From: Sweltsa coloradensis
Taxonomy: Eukaryota; Arthropoda; Insecta; Plecoptera; Chloroperlidae
Length of the DNA stretch: 64,000 nt
Direction: 5' to 3'
NCBI GenBank assembly: GCA_024449915.1
Contig: JAMZAV010000956.1
Location: forward strand, 1 to 64,000
Part shown: positions 33,526 through 44,000 of the stretch, in pieces
Position numbering within the stretch: the stretch's first letter is position 1
Layout of the letters: every line of letters begins with the position of its first letter
Notes under the pieces: generated by a model
Database searches by the model: none
The model's input: the letters and a program-made list of their open reading frames with translations, nothing else
What the model was told of the DNA's origin: nothing
Made by a program: the position numbers and the translations under genes

Positions 33526-34484
33526 TAATAAATTGCCATATGTAGAACAGAAGTCTTTCAATATGGGAATAATTGCCCCAATTAAAATAATAATACTAAA
33601 AATTGTAAAGAATTTGTGATAGGTCCTCAATAATAATTACTTATAAACTTGCTCGTTATTCTGTGTATATATGTTATCTTAGTTTTATTTGTAAAACAGT
33701 TTTTACGACTTTTTTTTAACGTTAATACATTCGAACTACGTGTTGTAATACGGAGAGGCAGCCAAACCCAATTTTTTCAATTTTCGCTCCCTATACTACT
33801 TAACAACGGAGTTCACTATCATTGGTCAATCGAGCGCGGTTTCGAAGAGGCGTCACGCAGCGTTGCCAAGCCTTCACTGTTGCTCCTGGTTGTTACAATT
33901 ATATGTTGACTTTGGACGTAAAAATATCAAAATCCAGTACGGTAACATGTATTTTGCAAATACTATTTTTTTTCAGTGTTTAATTACCTGCAAATTGATA
34001 CATAATTTAGTCATATTTCACTTGCGGTTCGTGTACTGTAGTGCCTTTTTGGTCGGAAAGTGTAGGGTTTTGCTCGCTTGCAATGTTAAAGGATAGGGAT
34101 TTACTTGATTTTTATTTCGAAAAATCTCCGAAAGTAAGCTGGTAACCCCCATTTTACTTGTTGTATCATTGAAAAGCACACTATTAAGAGTATATATTAT
34201 GAATTTCAGCCAAATTTCACTACGAGCAAGTTTCAACGGATCGACTTTAACTAAATACTAGCTAGAATACTACGTATATACTACTTTACAAAAGCACTTG
34301 AGCTCGAATTGGTATTTTAATTTCTAGAAAACCGGTACTTTTATTTATTTGACGTGAAAAATGAGACTGATATGCTTATACTATTACTATATTACATAAT
34401 GTAGGTAGTAAAGTACATTGTATTTTCTTTATTAATAAATAATGCATACAGTGGGTACACATTGGCTTCAATTAATATTAGTAA
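33526..34484. other. Unassigned DNA with a promoter-like patch
   Basis: ATTGGTCAATCGAGCGCGG at about 33819 contains an inverted CCAAT box beside CpG-rich sequence (33835-33875), which could be a promoter for the putative exon downstream. No reading frame is convincing. Confidence 0.25.
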
Positions 34485-34712
34485 TACGTACACAACCTGC
34501 CTTTCAACGAATGCTACCAGGCCAGTGTTGTGAGAGCCCTGCCTGCCCACTGCAATGAAATAGAACTGAGGAGGTGGGAGCTGGCTCACCAGTGGATTAC
34601 CAACTCGAGGCTTCCCCTAACCTCAACATCCGTTAGGGTGTACTCCACTGCTCCCCCCCCCCCTCCCAGTTCTCCTGCACTCCACCCCCACCCAACAGCG
34701 CCACTGGCGTGA
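34485..34712 (+). CDS. Possible terminal exon of an unidentified gene
   Basis: The frame from 34485 is open and protein-like, with NECYQASVVRALPAHCNEIE, LRRWELAHQWITNSRLPLTS and a Pro-rich end. CTACCAG at 34514-34520 could be the acceptor. Directly after the stop come TGTAAATA and TGTATATA, PUF/Pumilio-type elements common in 3' UTRs. The C run at 34660-34669 makes the last residues uncertain. No upstream partner exon and no family were recognised. Confidence 0.3.
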   Translation, partial: YVHNLPFNECYQASVVRALPAHCNEIELRRWELAHQWITNSRLPLTSTSVRVYSTAPPPPPSSPALHPHPTAPLA

Positions 34713-35264
34713 CTTGTAAATAACTGTATATATCTGTACAAACCTAGTTTAGTTAACTCTCCGCTCTCGTCGAGTGAGCAAGGCCCTGTTTGGCCAAAAA
34801 CAGTTTCGACGTTTTCTTGTATTATGTTTATTTATTTGTGTCTTTCTTCTACGAGACCCCTGCAGTCACCGACCAGGTAAGCTGTTGGGTTCCCTTTCCA
34901 CACCCCTACTTAACATAATACGTAATATGGTAAGGTCTGGTCTAGTTAATTTAATTTTAATAGGTTTACCAAAACAAATCTGTATGTACTTTATAGTTTA
35001 CACTTATATTGGTGTGAAATAGGATCCAACCGCTTACCTTCAAAAAGTGATGGTGGTTGATTTCTTGATGAATAGTGACATAATGATATGTACAAAAAAC
35101 ACAACACTTTATACTTAGTAATTTATTCTTGGTATTACGGTAGTTTTATTGAAAGGGGGGAGCTTTACTTTTAATCTCTGGTCAGATATTTGTTTTACAG
35201 TCAAATAATTAATCTTAAAGGATTACGTGCTCGAGATACAGTACATAGAAAGTCTTACCACATA

Positions 35265-35572
35265 CTACTGTGGGTTTTTGTTGGGATTCAATTATAAATA
35301 TTAAATTTGAAATTAATGTCAAACCAATAATTTCATCACATTGGAAAAAAAATCAACATCAAAATTCTTTTTGACATCGGGATTTTTTTTTCCGTTTTTA
35401 ATGTAAAAGTAGGTAGATATTGGTAATGTTACTATAATGCAAAAAGTAAAATATTTAGTTTTTACATAGTTCCAAAATCGATTTTTCTAAGATTTTTTTT
35501 TTTTAAGATGCCACATCGATGTTGAATTAAAAGCCAATTTTACTCCTGACGTCGATGTCAAGTCCCAACCCT
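35265..35572. mobile_element. MITE related to the 21.6-kb hAT element (inverted)
   Basis: It reads GGGATTCAATTATAAAT at the left and GTCAAGTCCCAACCCTA at the right, the reverse arrangement of 21593-21866. The left terminus is diverged, so no target duplication can be read. 34713-35264 holds no feature I can support. Confidence 0.65.
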
Positions 35573-37662
35573 ACCCTACCAAACAGATTAGATTACGTTT
35601 TGCAATTTTTCAATAAATGTTTAAAATCTCCTGTTCTACTACTATAGTGGTAAAATATGTTAATTGTTAATCGAATAATTAATTATTAAATTAATGCATT
35701 AACAAGCATCTCTTTTGACATGATTGTATACCATAGTAGTACTAGTGAAAAGAATGTATACGATTAAGCTAATTTCATTATGAAAGGTGAGATGTGTAAC
35801 TTGATGCATCACAGCCAATATATTGTATCATTGTATGTAGCCTATTGTCACAATGAGTGTTTCTTATATTAAAGGAAAGAGTCAGTTATGGTTTTTTATG
35901 GTTGGCAACTTTCAAGTAGGTAACTGCTTAGTGCTTACCAGAAATGTAAAACTGAAATAGTATTGTATCGTACATTGTTAAAAAGTAAAAACTTAGACAA
36001 AGAGAAATTTGTATTTTATTTGGAGTTATTTTTTTTTTAAATTTAGTTTCAGTTACCTAAGGTTATTCTACCTGCTAACATGATGTTGATATTGTGAAGA
36101 GCCTATCTATGTGATTTATAAATTTATACTACTACTACGTATTACATGTGTGGTATGGTTTGCTTATACAGATGCTATCTAATCACAGATAACATATGTT
36201 TAATATATTATGTGTGTGAACAGTTATGAAAATTTAATTCACACTTCTTTTTTCAGGACTGGAGGAGGCAAATGTACATTGCTTTGCTAGGCCCATGTAA
36301 TTTTATTATAGCGCCTCCTATACATACATGATAATTGATAATATGTATGTAGTTTTGCAATCCGTGTACAACTTACTTTACAAAGTAGGTTCTGTATTAA
36401 TTAATAGGCCCTACTAAGATTATCACAATTGGTTATAACTTATAAGCATTGTATTGCATGAAACGGTAGGGTAGCCTATTGCCATTGGCATTGCCAATAT
36501 GTATACGTACCTACCTTTAAACTTACTTACCTTTCGTTTAAATGCAAAAATTTGGCTTTGGCTTAATTGACCCGTTTCCCTTTTAGAACGTGTTGTGTTG
36601 CTGTTTTTTTGTTTTGCTACAAACAAAAAAGGATAAACATTTAAGAGGTGTGCGAGAACCCAAAATTTCTAGTGGAGTCAAGTAACTAGGCTAGATTTCA
36701 TGGGAAGGGGGAAAAACCTCAAATTTTAAAAAAAAAAAAAAAATATATGAAAGCACTCACTAGACCTGTACTCGATATGCCTACCTACTAGGATTTTAAG
36801 TACTACTCAGACTCGACTGAAACTAAAAAATGACTCGCACACCCCAACAAATGTTGATTGTTTTTTATCTTTGAATCCAAGTAAATTGAATGAAACATTT
36901 CAAAACAATCTTCCCTAACCTAGGTAAATTTTATCATTCATTATCAAGGGAATGAGTTACTAATGGGGTTCTACTGTAATGTCCAATACGGATACCATCT
37001 CAGGATATTTACTAATTTAAGTTTTATTTATTTATTCTTTACAATATATGTAACATGTTTATACCTTTCCTACATAGTATGGCCTTTTTGATAAAATATA
37101 GAAAATTATAAATATTCTTTAGGGTTGGGTTGGGCTAAAATGTGACAATTCTCTAAAAAAAAAGGGTAATGTTTTAGCAAAACATGTTGATAAATGATGA
37201 TTGATAAATGGTACCAATGAATAATTATTTGTTGATATTGCTGATCATTGGTTCATGGGCCGATAAAAAATTAAGCTAGGCCTCCCACTTACACAAAAAA
37301 TATATTTTCTCTGGTCTATGTCAGAACTCAACAGCCATTACTAAATTAGACATCAAATATTTATTGTCCTAAATTTATTTCTCTTTTCAAGAGACATCAA
37401 TATCTTTGGAAATACCTAACTCAAAAAATGGTTACGGACCTACGGTATGCCTAGTTTTGCCCAACCTCAATTTTTGTTCCAGTGGCTAATTGAAAATGTA
37501 AATGCAAAGCACTTTCTAAAAATCTTTGAGCGTTAAACCATGTACGTAAACAAAAATAAACCAGTCTGAAAAACTTTGTAAATTGTAGGCTACCTACATA
37601 GGGCAGAAATTTAAGGAAACTACATAAATACAGTAGTATACTAAATTAAAATAAGGGTAGCC
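35573..37662. other. AT-rich DNA with no recognised feature
   Basis: I see no long frame, fitting exon or TIR pair here. An acceptor-like TTTTTTCAG at about 36256 precedes a short frame (DWRRQMYIALL) with no partner. Confidence 0.4.
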
Positions 37663-38032
37663 TACTTGTTCATTATATAGGGACCCCCCCTTCCCCCCCC
37701 CCCCCCCCGAAAAGAGGTTAGTGGGGTTGGGGGGCCCCCAGCGACCCCGCAATCACTTTGCATTTCGTTTTTTCACATCCCAATTTTTTTCTGAAACGTG
37801 GATAGTTTTTTACTCTAATTGCTTCTTTTAAATTTCTTTGGGACGGGTCTTTAAAATGGCTCCCACAAGGATGGGGGGCTTTGCGACCACAACAATTTTT
37901 GCCGGATGGGTTTTCGGACCCCAGTCACCACATTTAAATTTGAACAATCTCTTTGGGTTGCCTTCCAATTTTTTCAGGCATTTTTATTTCAAAAGATAGG
38001 AAAATGTCCCAGCGACCACAGCAACGCATTCA

Positions 38033-38065
<33 letters not shown>

Positions 38066-38111
38066 ACCCTAACTTTCTTTCCTTTTCGAGGGTCCTGCTA
38101 ATGAACAAGTA
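37663..38111. mobile_element. C-tract-rich MITE with TACTTGTTCATTA TIRs
   Basis: TACTTGTTCATTA (37663-37675) and TAATGAACAAGTA (38099-38111) are inverted repeats. Inside are C runs at 37684-37690, 37693-37708 and a 32-base run at 38034-38065, plus a G-rich block near 37721. Run lengths may be assembly artefacts. Confidence 0.6.
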
Positions 38112-38823
38112 CCAAAATACATAAATAATAAATGTAAACAAATTCTATGCTACCGTATAATATCCTACCTACTATAGGGCTATCATAATATTGTATATTT
38201 TTAATGTAGGTACCTACCACTGCCTCATAGATTCTACTCCTACTTCCTGTCTACTTCTACTTTAGGAACTATAAGTAGCATGTAGGAGTGTAGTAGAATG
38301 GCTAAAGTAGGGAATGCTGTAATATTATTTATTACCTACTAGTATTAGCAAAGATTAACCACATAGTTGATCTTTGGTATTAGTAGTACACCTGTAAACC
38401 AATTGACAGTAGCATACAAGTTCTCTTGTTATTATTGCCTATGATTTTGATGAGTGCATCTTACATTGATTATTAAACTATGATTATTGTTATGTAAAAA
38501 ACTAAACCCACATGTGTAGTGGTTTGAGAAACACTAAACAAAGATTAAAAAGTCATGTACCCATTAAAAAGGTGTTTTTATTAAGTTCCTGTACTGTACC
38601 TGTTCATATATTAACTTATAGACCTACCTCCCAGATTAAGTAATGCTGACAATTAATGCTAGGATACAGTAGGTCTCGTGTCTGAGTGAATATGCCAATA
38701 CAATCAACAATAAAATTGTAATTACCGTAACATCCCTTATTAGGCCTACCCTACCCAATCAAATGGAATTTTACTGGCAAAAAAAGCTTTTGTAAACAGA
38801 GATGCTCAAAAAATAGGGCAAAA

Positions 38824-39309
38824 TAGGGTTGCACAATGTCAATTTTACCGGGCAAATACTTTTTTTCAATTGACTTTTAAAATAAATGTGTATATTCATT
38901 TAAAACTTAAAATTTTTGAATTTTTTTTATTTTTAATTTTAATTTTATGTAAACGATAAATTTCTTTCTTTCTTTTTTTAATTAAAAAAGAAAATTAGGT
39001 AGTAAATTTATTTTAATTATTTTTTTATTTTAAATTATATTATGAGATAATAGACAAAAAGAATATAATAGCTTCTGGGTAGGGTGAAGCTGAATCGGAG
39101 AAAGGGACTGATGACAGCATCGACGATCATGGATGACGATGATGATAATGCCACTTAATATGCATGTTAACAAGCTTTTAAATAAAAAAGCTTTTGTCAC
39201 CACAACATTTTATTAATAAAATAAAATTATGATTTTTTACATTATTTGACCGTCAATTGACCGTTGTAATTGACCAAATTGAATTTCGACCGGTCAAATC
39301 CCATCCCTA
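38824..39309. mobile_element. Probable diverged hAT-type MITE
   Basis: TAGGGTTGC at the left and CATCCCTA at the right are near-inverted termini. Flanks GGGCAAAA and GGGCACAC match at six of eight positions, as an old target duplication would. 38112-38823 is featureless. Confidence 0.4.
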
Positions 39310-39625
39310 GGGCACACTGAAATTGACACCAAAATGACAACATGATCAAAAGACATGGAACCAAAATATTTTTTGGGAAGCAAGCCACCCAGACCCAGTT
39401 ATGGATCACAAGTAGGCTAGGCCAGATCCTAAGGTGAATGTTTAGTTTATGCCCAGGATAAATACTGAACAGTTTTAGATTGTTATTAGTAGGCCTTATA
39501 ATACTCTCCTACTAGCGAGGCCCCGCCCCCTAGCGTTTTAGCAGTGCACATTATTCTTCAGAGGCAGCTAAAAGTGGTTGTGCAAAATTGTTGAAAGGTT
39601 CATATGACATAGCCATACAGTCTTA

Positions 39626-39885
39626 AGGCCGCGTTCCCACAAATTGGTTTAGTTATAAGGGGATAGGAAATACGTGTTAAATTGTTACGTTTTTGTCCTA
39701 AGAAATTGTTATAACAAAACCATAATTCTTATGACGGACCAATCACGACGTTTGTATTGATACGACGACCACTGAAAAGTAGTAAATCATTATGACAGGC
39801 CACTGAACATTATAACCAATCAGGATATCGGATTCCTTGTTACCATAACAACCAATAACAATTTCAAAGTTATGGAAACGCGGCC
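39626..39885. mobile_element. Harbinger/PIF-like MITE just 3' of NUDT9
   Basis: GGCCGCGTTCCCA near 39627 and TGGAAACGCGGCC ending at 39885 are inverted termini next to TAA/TTA trinucleotides, as expected for a 3-bp TWA target. The interior has many ATTATAAC/GTTATAA words. It ends 51 bp after the NUDT9 stop, so it may lie in that gene's 3' UTR. Confidence 0.65.
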
Positions 39886-39936
39886 TTATTTAGCTTGGAT
39901 TTGTGATATGGTAGAACAACATAAAACCTGATTTTT

Positions 39937-40857
39937 TTACCAATGAGCTTTTAAATCATTGGCTACTTTAGCAATAAATTCTATGTGACTTGCATAAAGT
40001 TTTAGTTCTTTGGAAATGTCGATCCATTTGACTTTGGCAGCATCATCCCCAGCCGACAAATCAAACCCGACCGATTCTCCAGTCTCGTCGTGGAAATTCA
40101 TAGCAACAGTTTCCATCCATGCGTTGTCGGTGTTTCGAGGGTCGTCAACGTATCCTTTAAACACCTCCCTGCCATTACTGAAGAACGAATCGATCTTATT
40201 TTCCGTTGTCTTACGGTCGTGAGAAGAAAGTTCTAATGAATTCAAAGCTTCCTCCATGAATTCACGTTTTAACGTTGCCGTCACAACCTCGCCTGCGTCG
40301 ACCATCCCCCCTGGAAGCGCCCACTCCCCGCAGTCTTTTCTCTCGATACCAACAAACTGCAAAATAGGTTTCCCTGTTGCAGAATTCTTCTCAACGGCTT
40401 GATTGTTCCGCTTCCAACGTGTTACGATTGGGTCAGCAGCATGGTTTGGACCCCAACGGCCCAAAACACCCCTACCGCTAACCCCGGTTCTCCCCATTGG
40501 ATTGCATGGAGCTCCTTCACTAATGCTATACACCTGAACAAAGCTTTTGCGATTTACTGAACCGTCTTCTTTATTCCATAGCGGTTGGAACTTTGGATTG
40601 TCTAGTTCTAAATCAGCCCAAGGTTGGGTTAGAATGTGTGCTGCTGTATATTTAGTTGGTTTGTATTCATCAAACTTTACCTCCCATGGAACTTTGTCGT
40701 CGGTTACTTGAAAACGTTTAACCTCGTTGTTAGTGCGAGGGTAAAAAGCTCTTCGGCAATTTGAATGAACCATTTTAACTAATTTTAAGTTTACATTAAA
40801 TGTAGGCTTGTGTAAAACAAGAGAAATAAATGAAAGGAAATGACAAGCTTTTGACAT
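39937..40857 (-). CDS. NUDT9: ADP-ribose pyrophosphatase, NUDT9-like (intronless)
   Basis: The 306-residue product should hydrolyse ADP-ribose to AMP and ribose-5-phosphate, typically in mitochondria. The Nudix box is at residues 184-206: GMVDAGE, then REFMEE 8 residues on, fitting GX5EX7REXXEE, with the essential glutamates intact. NUDT9-specific blocks are GRGVLGRWGPNHAADPIVTRW (130-148), KDCGEWALPGGM (174-185) and GYVDDPRNTDNAWMET (235-250). It ends LKAHW, near the vertebrate end. Residues 1-28 lack acidic residues and have Lys/His and hydrophobics, as in a mitochondrial presequence; M29 (40773) is an alternative start. Vertebrate NUDT9 has introns and this copy has none: an ancient intron loss or a functional retrocopy. 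No disabling change is seen. Confidence 0.95.
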   Translation of the reverse strand: MSKACHFLSFISLVLHKPTFNVNLKLVKMVHSNCRRAFYPRTNNEVKRFQVTDDKVPWEVKFDEYKPTKYTAAHILTQPWADLELDNPKFQPLWNKEDGSVNRKSFVQVYSISEGAPCNPMGRTGVSGRGVLGRWGPNHAADPIVTRWKRNNQAVEKNSATGKPILQFVGIERKDCGEWALPGGMVDAGEVVTATLKREFMEEALNSLELSSHDRKTTENKIDSFFSNGREVFKGYVDDPRNTDNAWMETVAMNFHDETGESVGFDLSAGDDAAKVKWIDISKELKLYASHIEFIAKVANDLKAHW

Positions 40858-40975
40858 TAGAACGACTCATCAGCTGATTGGGGATTTTATGATTTTGTAA
40901 ATAATGTGTTGGCTGTAATGGATTTCACCAAGTTTTCACAGATGGTATACCTGCAATAAACGTCAATCGATAAAA
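40858..40975. promoter_or_regulatory. Putative bidirectional promoter NUDT9/GOPC
   Basis: Only 118 bp separate the two divergent start codons (202 bp if NUDT9 starts at M29). CAGCTG lies at about 40871, and AATCGATAA at 40965-40973 resembles the insect DRE (TATCGATA) but has a mismatch. No TATA box is evident. Shared control is inferred from spacing. Confidence 0.5.
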
Positions 40976-41063
40976 ATGGCGACTACTGTAATAAGCTTTC
41001 GGTGGTTAGATATTTTAGAAAAAGAGTTTGACAAAGCATTTGTGGACTTAGACATCTTAATTG
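40976..41063 (+). CDS. GOPC: GOPC exon 1
   Basis: It encodes [20 protein letters not shown] and the following AFVDLDILI; the donor is TTG|GTGAGT. It lacks the Gly/Ala-rich leader of mammalian GOPC. Confidence 0.92.
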
Positions 41064-44000
41064 GTGAGTTTATTAATGTTAATTTAATGTTTAATACTTT
41101 AATTCACAAATATATTGCTATATATTTAGTAGTTTCTGACCAATTTGCTTTGGAACATGCCTAGCAGGTCCCTACCTGTCCCTGACGTCTGACATCCAAT
41201 CACGAAGGGCCCAAGCCTGCCATTTCTGTAGGATTATTTCAATACGTAGGCCTAGGCCCTACTCAATAATATTGTAATTTATTTTCAATGCGTGTGATTT
41301 ACAATAATATAAAATATCAATACCTTATTTGGTACACATTGTTTCACACTGGAGTAATAGAAAACATAAAGCCTCGGCTCTCGGAACATGCTGAATTTTG
41401 TTGATATAGTAGGCCTAGGCCTACTTGTGAGCCTTTCCACACCCCTAGGTAGGGGCCTTGGCCTGCTAGGTTAGGGACGTGACGTGTAGGCCAGTGACTC
41501 ATATAAAAGTACAATTATTTAAAAGTTGACTACTTGCACATGATGCGGCCTAGGCCTCGCCTAGCCCTATCATCAATCAGCACTGGTAGGGCATATCCGT
41601 ATTTAACCTAGACCTTGCCTAGACTAAGGCTAGCCTTGGCAAGGCCTAGCCGGCACTTCCGTACTTGGCGGGTCCCAACATTTTTTTTTCAATGAAAACG
41701 TAGGGCCTACACACCCGAAATCCTTTCCGTTACAAAACTACTTTCGTTAGGTTAGCCGAACTTTCCGCTGGCTTCAGTGCGCCGCGCTAGTTCTAGGATA
41801 TTTTCGAAAAGAGCGTAGGCCTACCTGAAATCCTTTCCGTTAGTGTATAAGAGTTGGGACCCGCCACTTAGTACAGAAGTAGGGCCTACCGCCTAGCCTA
41901 CCTTACAATGCATTTCATGCTGTTTGTATCAAGAGGCCTAGGGCATATCATTTCTTTATTGCATACAGTACAGTTGATCATGCTAGATGATAATATGGTC
42001 AGTGTGTCAGTGTATGCAGTCAGAAACTCGGTCAACTGGCCTAGCAATTAAGAGTAGGCCCTAAGACAGAGTAGGGGGCTAGGCTCCTACTTAATATTGA
42101 AGAATCACTCAGGGTACAGGCCTACATGTTATGTCGAGCTGGATCTATGGTTAGCTTACCTATAGGATATCACGCAAAGTGCCATTTCATTTCATTTCAT
42201 TTCATATTTATTTTCGTAATGTTGACCCGATACAACATCAGCTGGTCTGGGGATAGTACATGTCATTGCCTATCCAGGCATGTCTAAAACTAAAAAAAAG
42301 AAATTTACCTACAACCAGTTTCTGTACAACAATAATAAATACATAAAATGCAACACACTGCAGACCCTTATGTAAAAAACAATTCAACCATGGATCACAA
42401 TTCTTGGTTAAAATTAGTTCAAAGTTAGGTAATTAAAATTGTAACATTTAACAAGTTGTAGCATTAAGCATTATACAAACACCACCTTTTGTTTGTTTTG
42501 GTCACACTGTAAAATATGCCTCTACAGAATATCATTGGTTGTTCATTGGTTGTTTATTGGCTCTAGGCCTATCTTAATGTAATTTTTTGCTTTATTGAAA
42601 ATATGGGCTGTCCAAATTTGTTTAATTCACTAAATATTTTGAACAACTCTTGCCTACCAATAGGCCTGACAAACCACGTTTATAAACATGAAACCTTCTA
42701 GAAATAGAAACTGATAGCAAATAATTCGTAAATATTTTCCTCTTGAAGAGATTGACCTTGAGGTAAAGTAGCCTACTGGTACAGTGACTAACATAAGATG
42801 ATGCACGTAGTCGTCTCGTAGGCCTCTACAATGAATAGAGACAAATAGAGCCAAGTGTGGTAAATGAGACACAAAAGCAAACTTTTAAGTATAGGCCTAG
42901 GCACAAGACAAGCTACATTTTACATGTACTAGTTCAATGAAAGGTGGTGTCACCATCTTCAGCTCCCCATCTGAATAAAATGGTGACATTGGGCCTACAT
43001 TATTTTTAATTAGGCCTAGAATACCTAATTTAACTAAAAATGCTAGCCTAAATATAACAATGAAAAACACTCTTTGTTGTTGTTGTTTGTGAGAGGTTTA
43101 ATTTTTTTCTGTCAATTTGGACAAAAATGAGATGGTTGTGTTTAAATGTGAGACAATCCATTTCTAGGCCAACCTAGCAGTTCCAGGGGGTTGGGATGGT
43201 AAAAATGAGACAGACAGGGAAAAAAATGATAGTCTACAAAATACTTACGGTATGAATTTATTTATTTATTTATTTTTATTTAACGTCTATCCTATTCAGT
43301 TATAAAAACTGATTTACAAAGGAGGACAACTAAATAAATCTAATTACATAGATGCAGACACAACAATGAACTACCTACATTTAAGTAAATATTTGAAATA
43401 GTAGGCCTAATATTACAACAATGCATTAAATACTCAACAAATTTGATAACAAATAATAAGGATATTAAAATGCAGTTTATGAATGAATCGAATACATAAA
43501 AAGGGTGGGGAATGAAAAGAAAAGAAAAAAGGAAAGGAAAAAAAAAGTAAGTAAAAAAAGAAACAAAGAAAAAAGAAAAAAACATAAAAAAAAGAAAAAC
43601 AAAAAGAAAAAACTGATTTATTAGACGATCCCACTCAAACGAATATGAGGTTTGCCAAAAATCAGGAACAGCAAATCAGGGAGTAAACAATCTTTCGCGG
43701 AAGAAACCACCGAACGCGAATCTTCATTCTTGTGTTCAACCTTCATTCTTGTGTTCAAATCTTGATAACAATTTAGTACAAAAGATCTTGACTCAAATAT
43801 ATAATTATATCAGATATATAATTATTTAAAATTGTTCAAGTCAAAAACTGATCACAGCAATGATACAGGACACCTAACTCAAGTTGCAAGTTCCACCAGT
43901 GGGCAGCAACCAGACAATCTAGGCAGAAAAATATCAATTGAAAATACATTGAATACATCAAAATCAAAGCAATAATGAACAAACAAAGAGAACAGCAAAA

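Noticed and set aside
34774..35022. 82-residue frame
   Set aside because: Hydrophobic, AT-driven translation without motif; probably 3' UTR or spacer.
36257..36328. Short exon after a strong acceptor (DWRRQMYIALL...)
   Set aside because: Only 23 codons, no partner donor in the same phase and no family resemblance.
43340..43634. Phe-rich minus-strand frames
   Set aside because: They come from the A/G-rich tract 43500-43612 and repeat R4; low complexity only.
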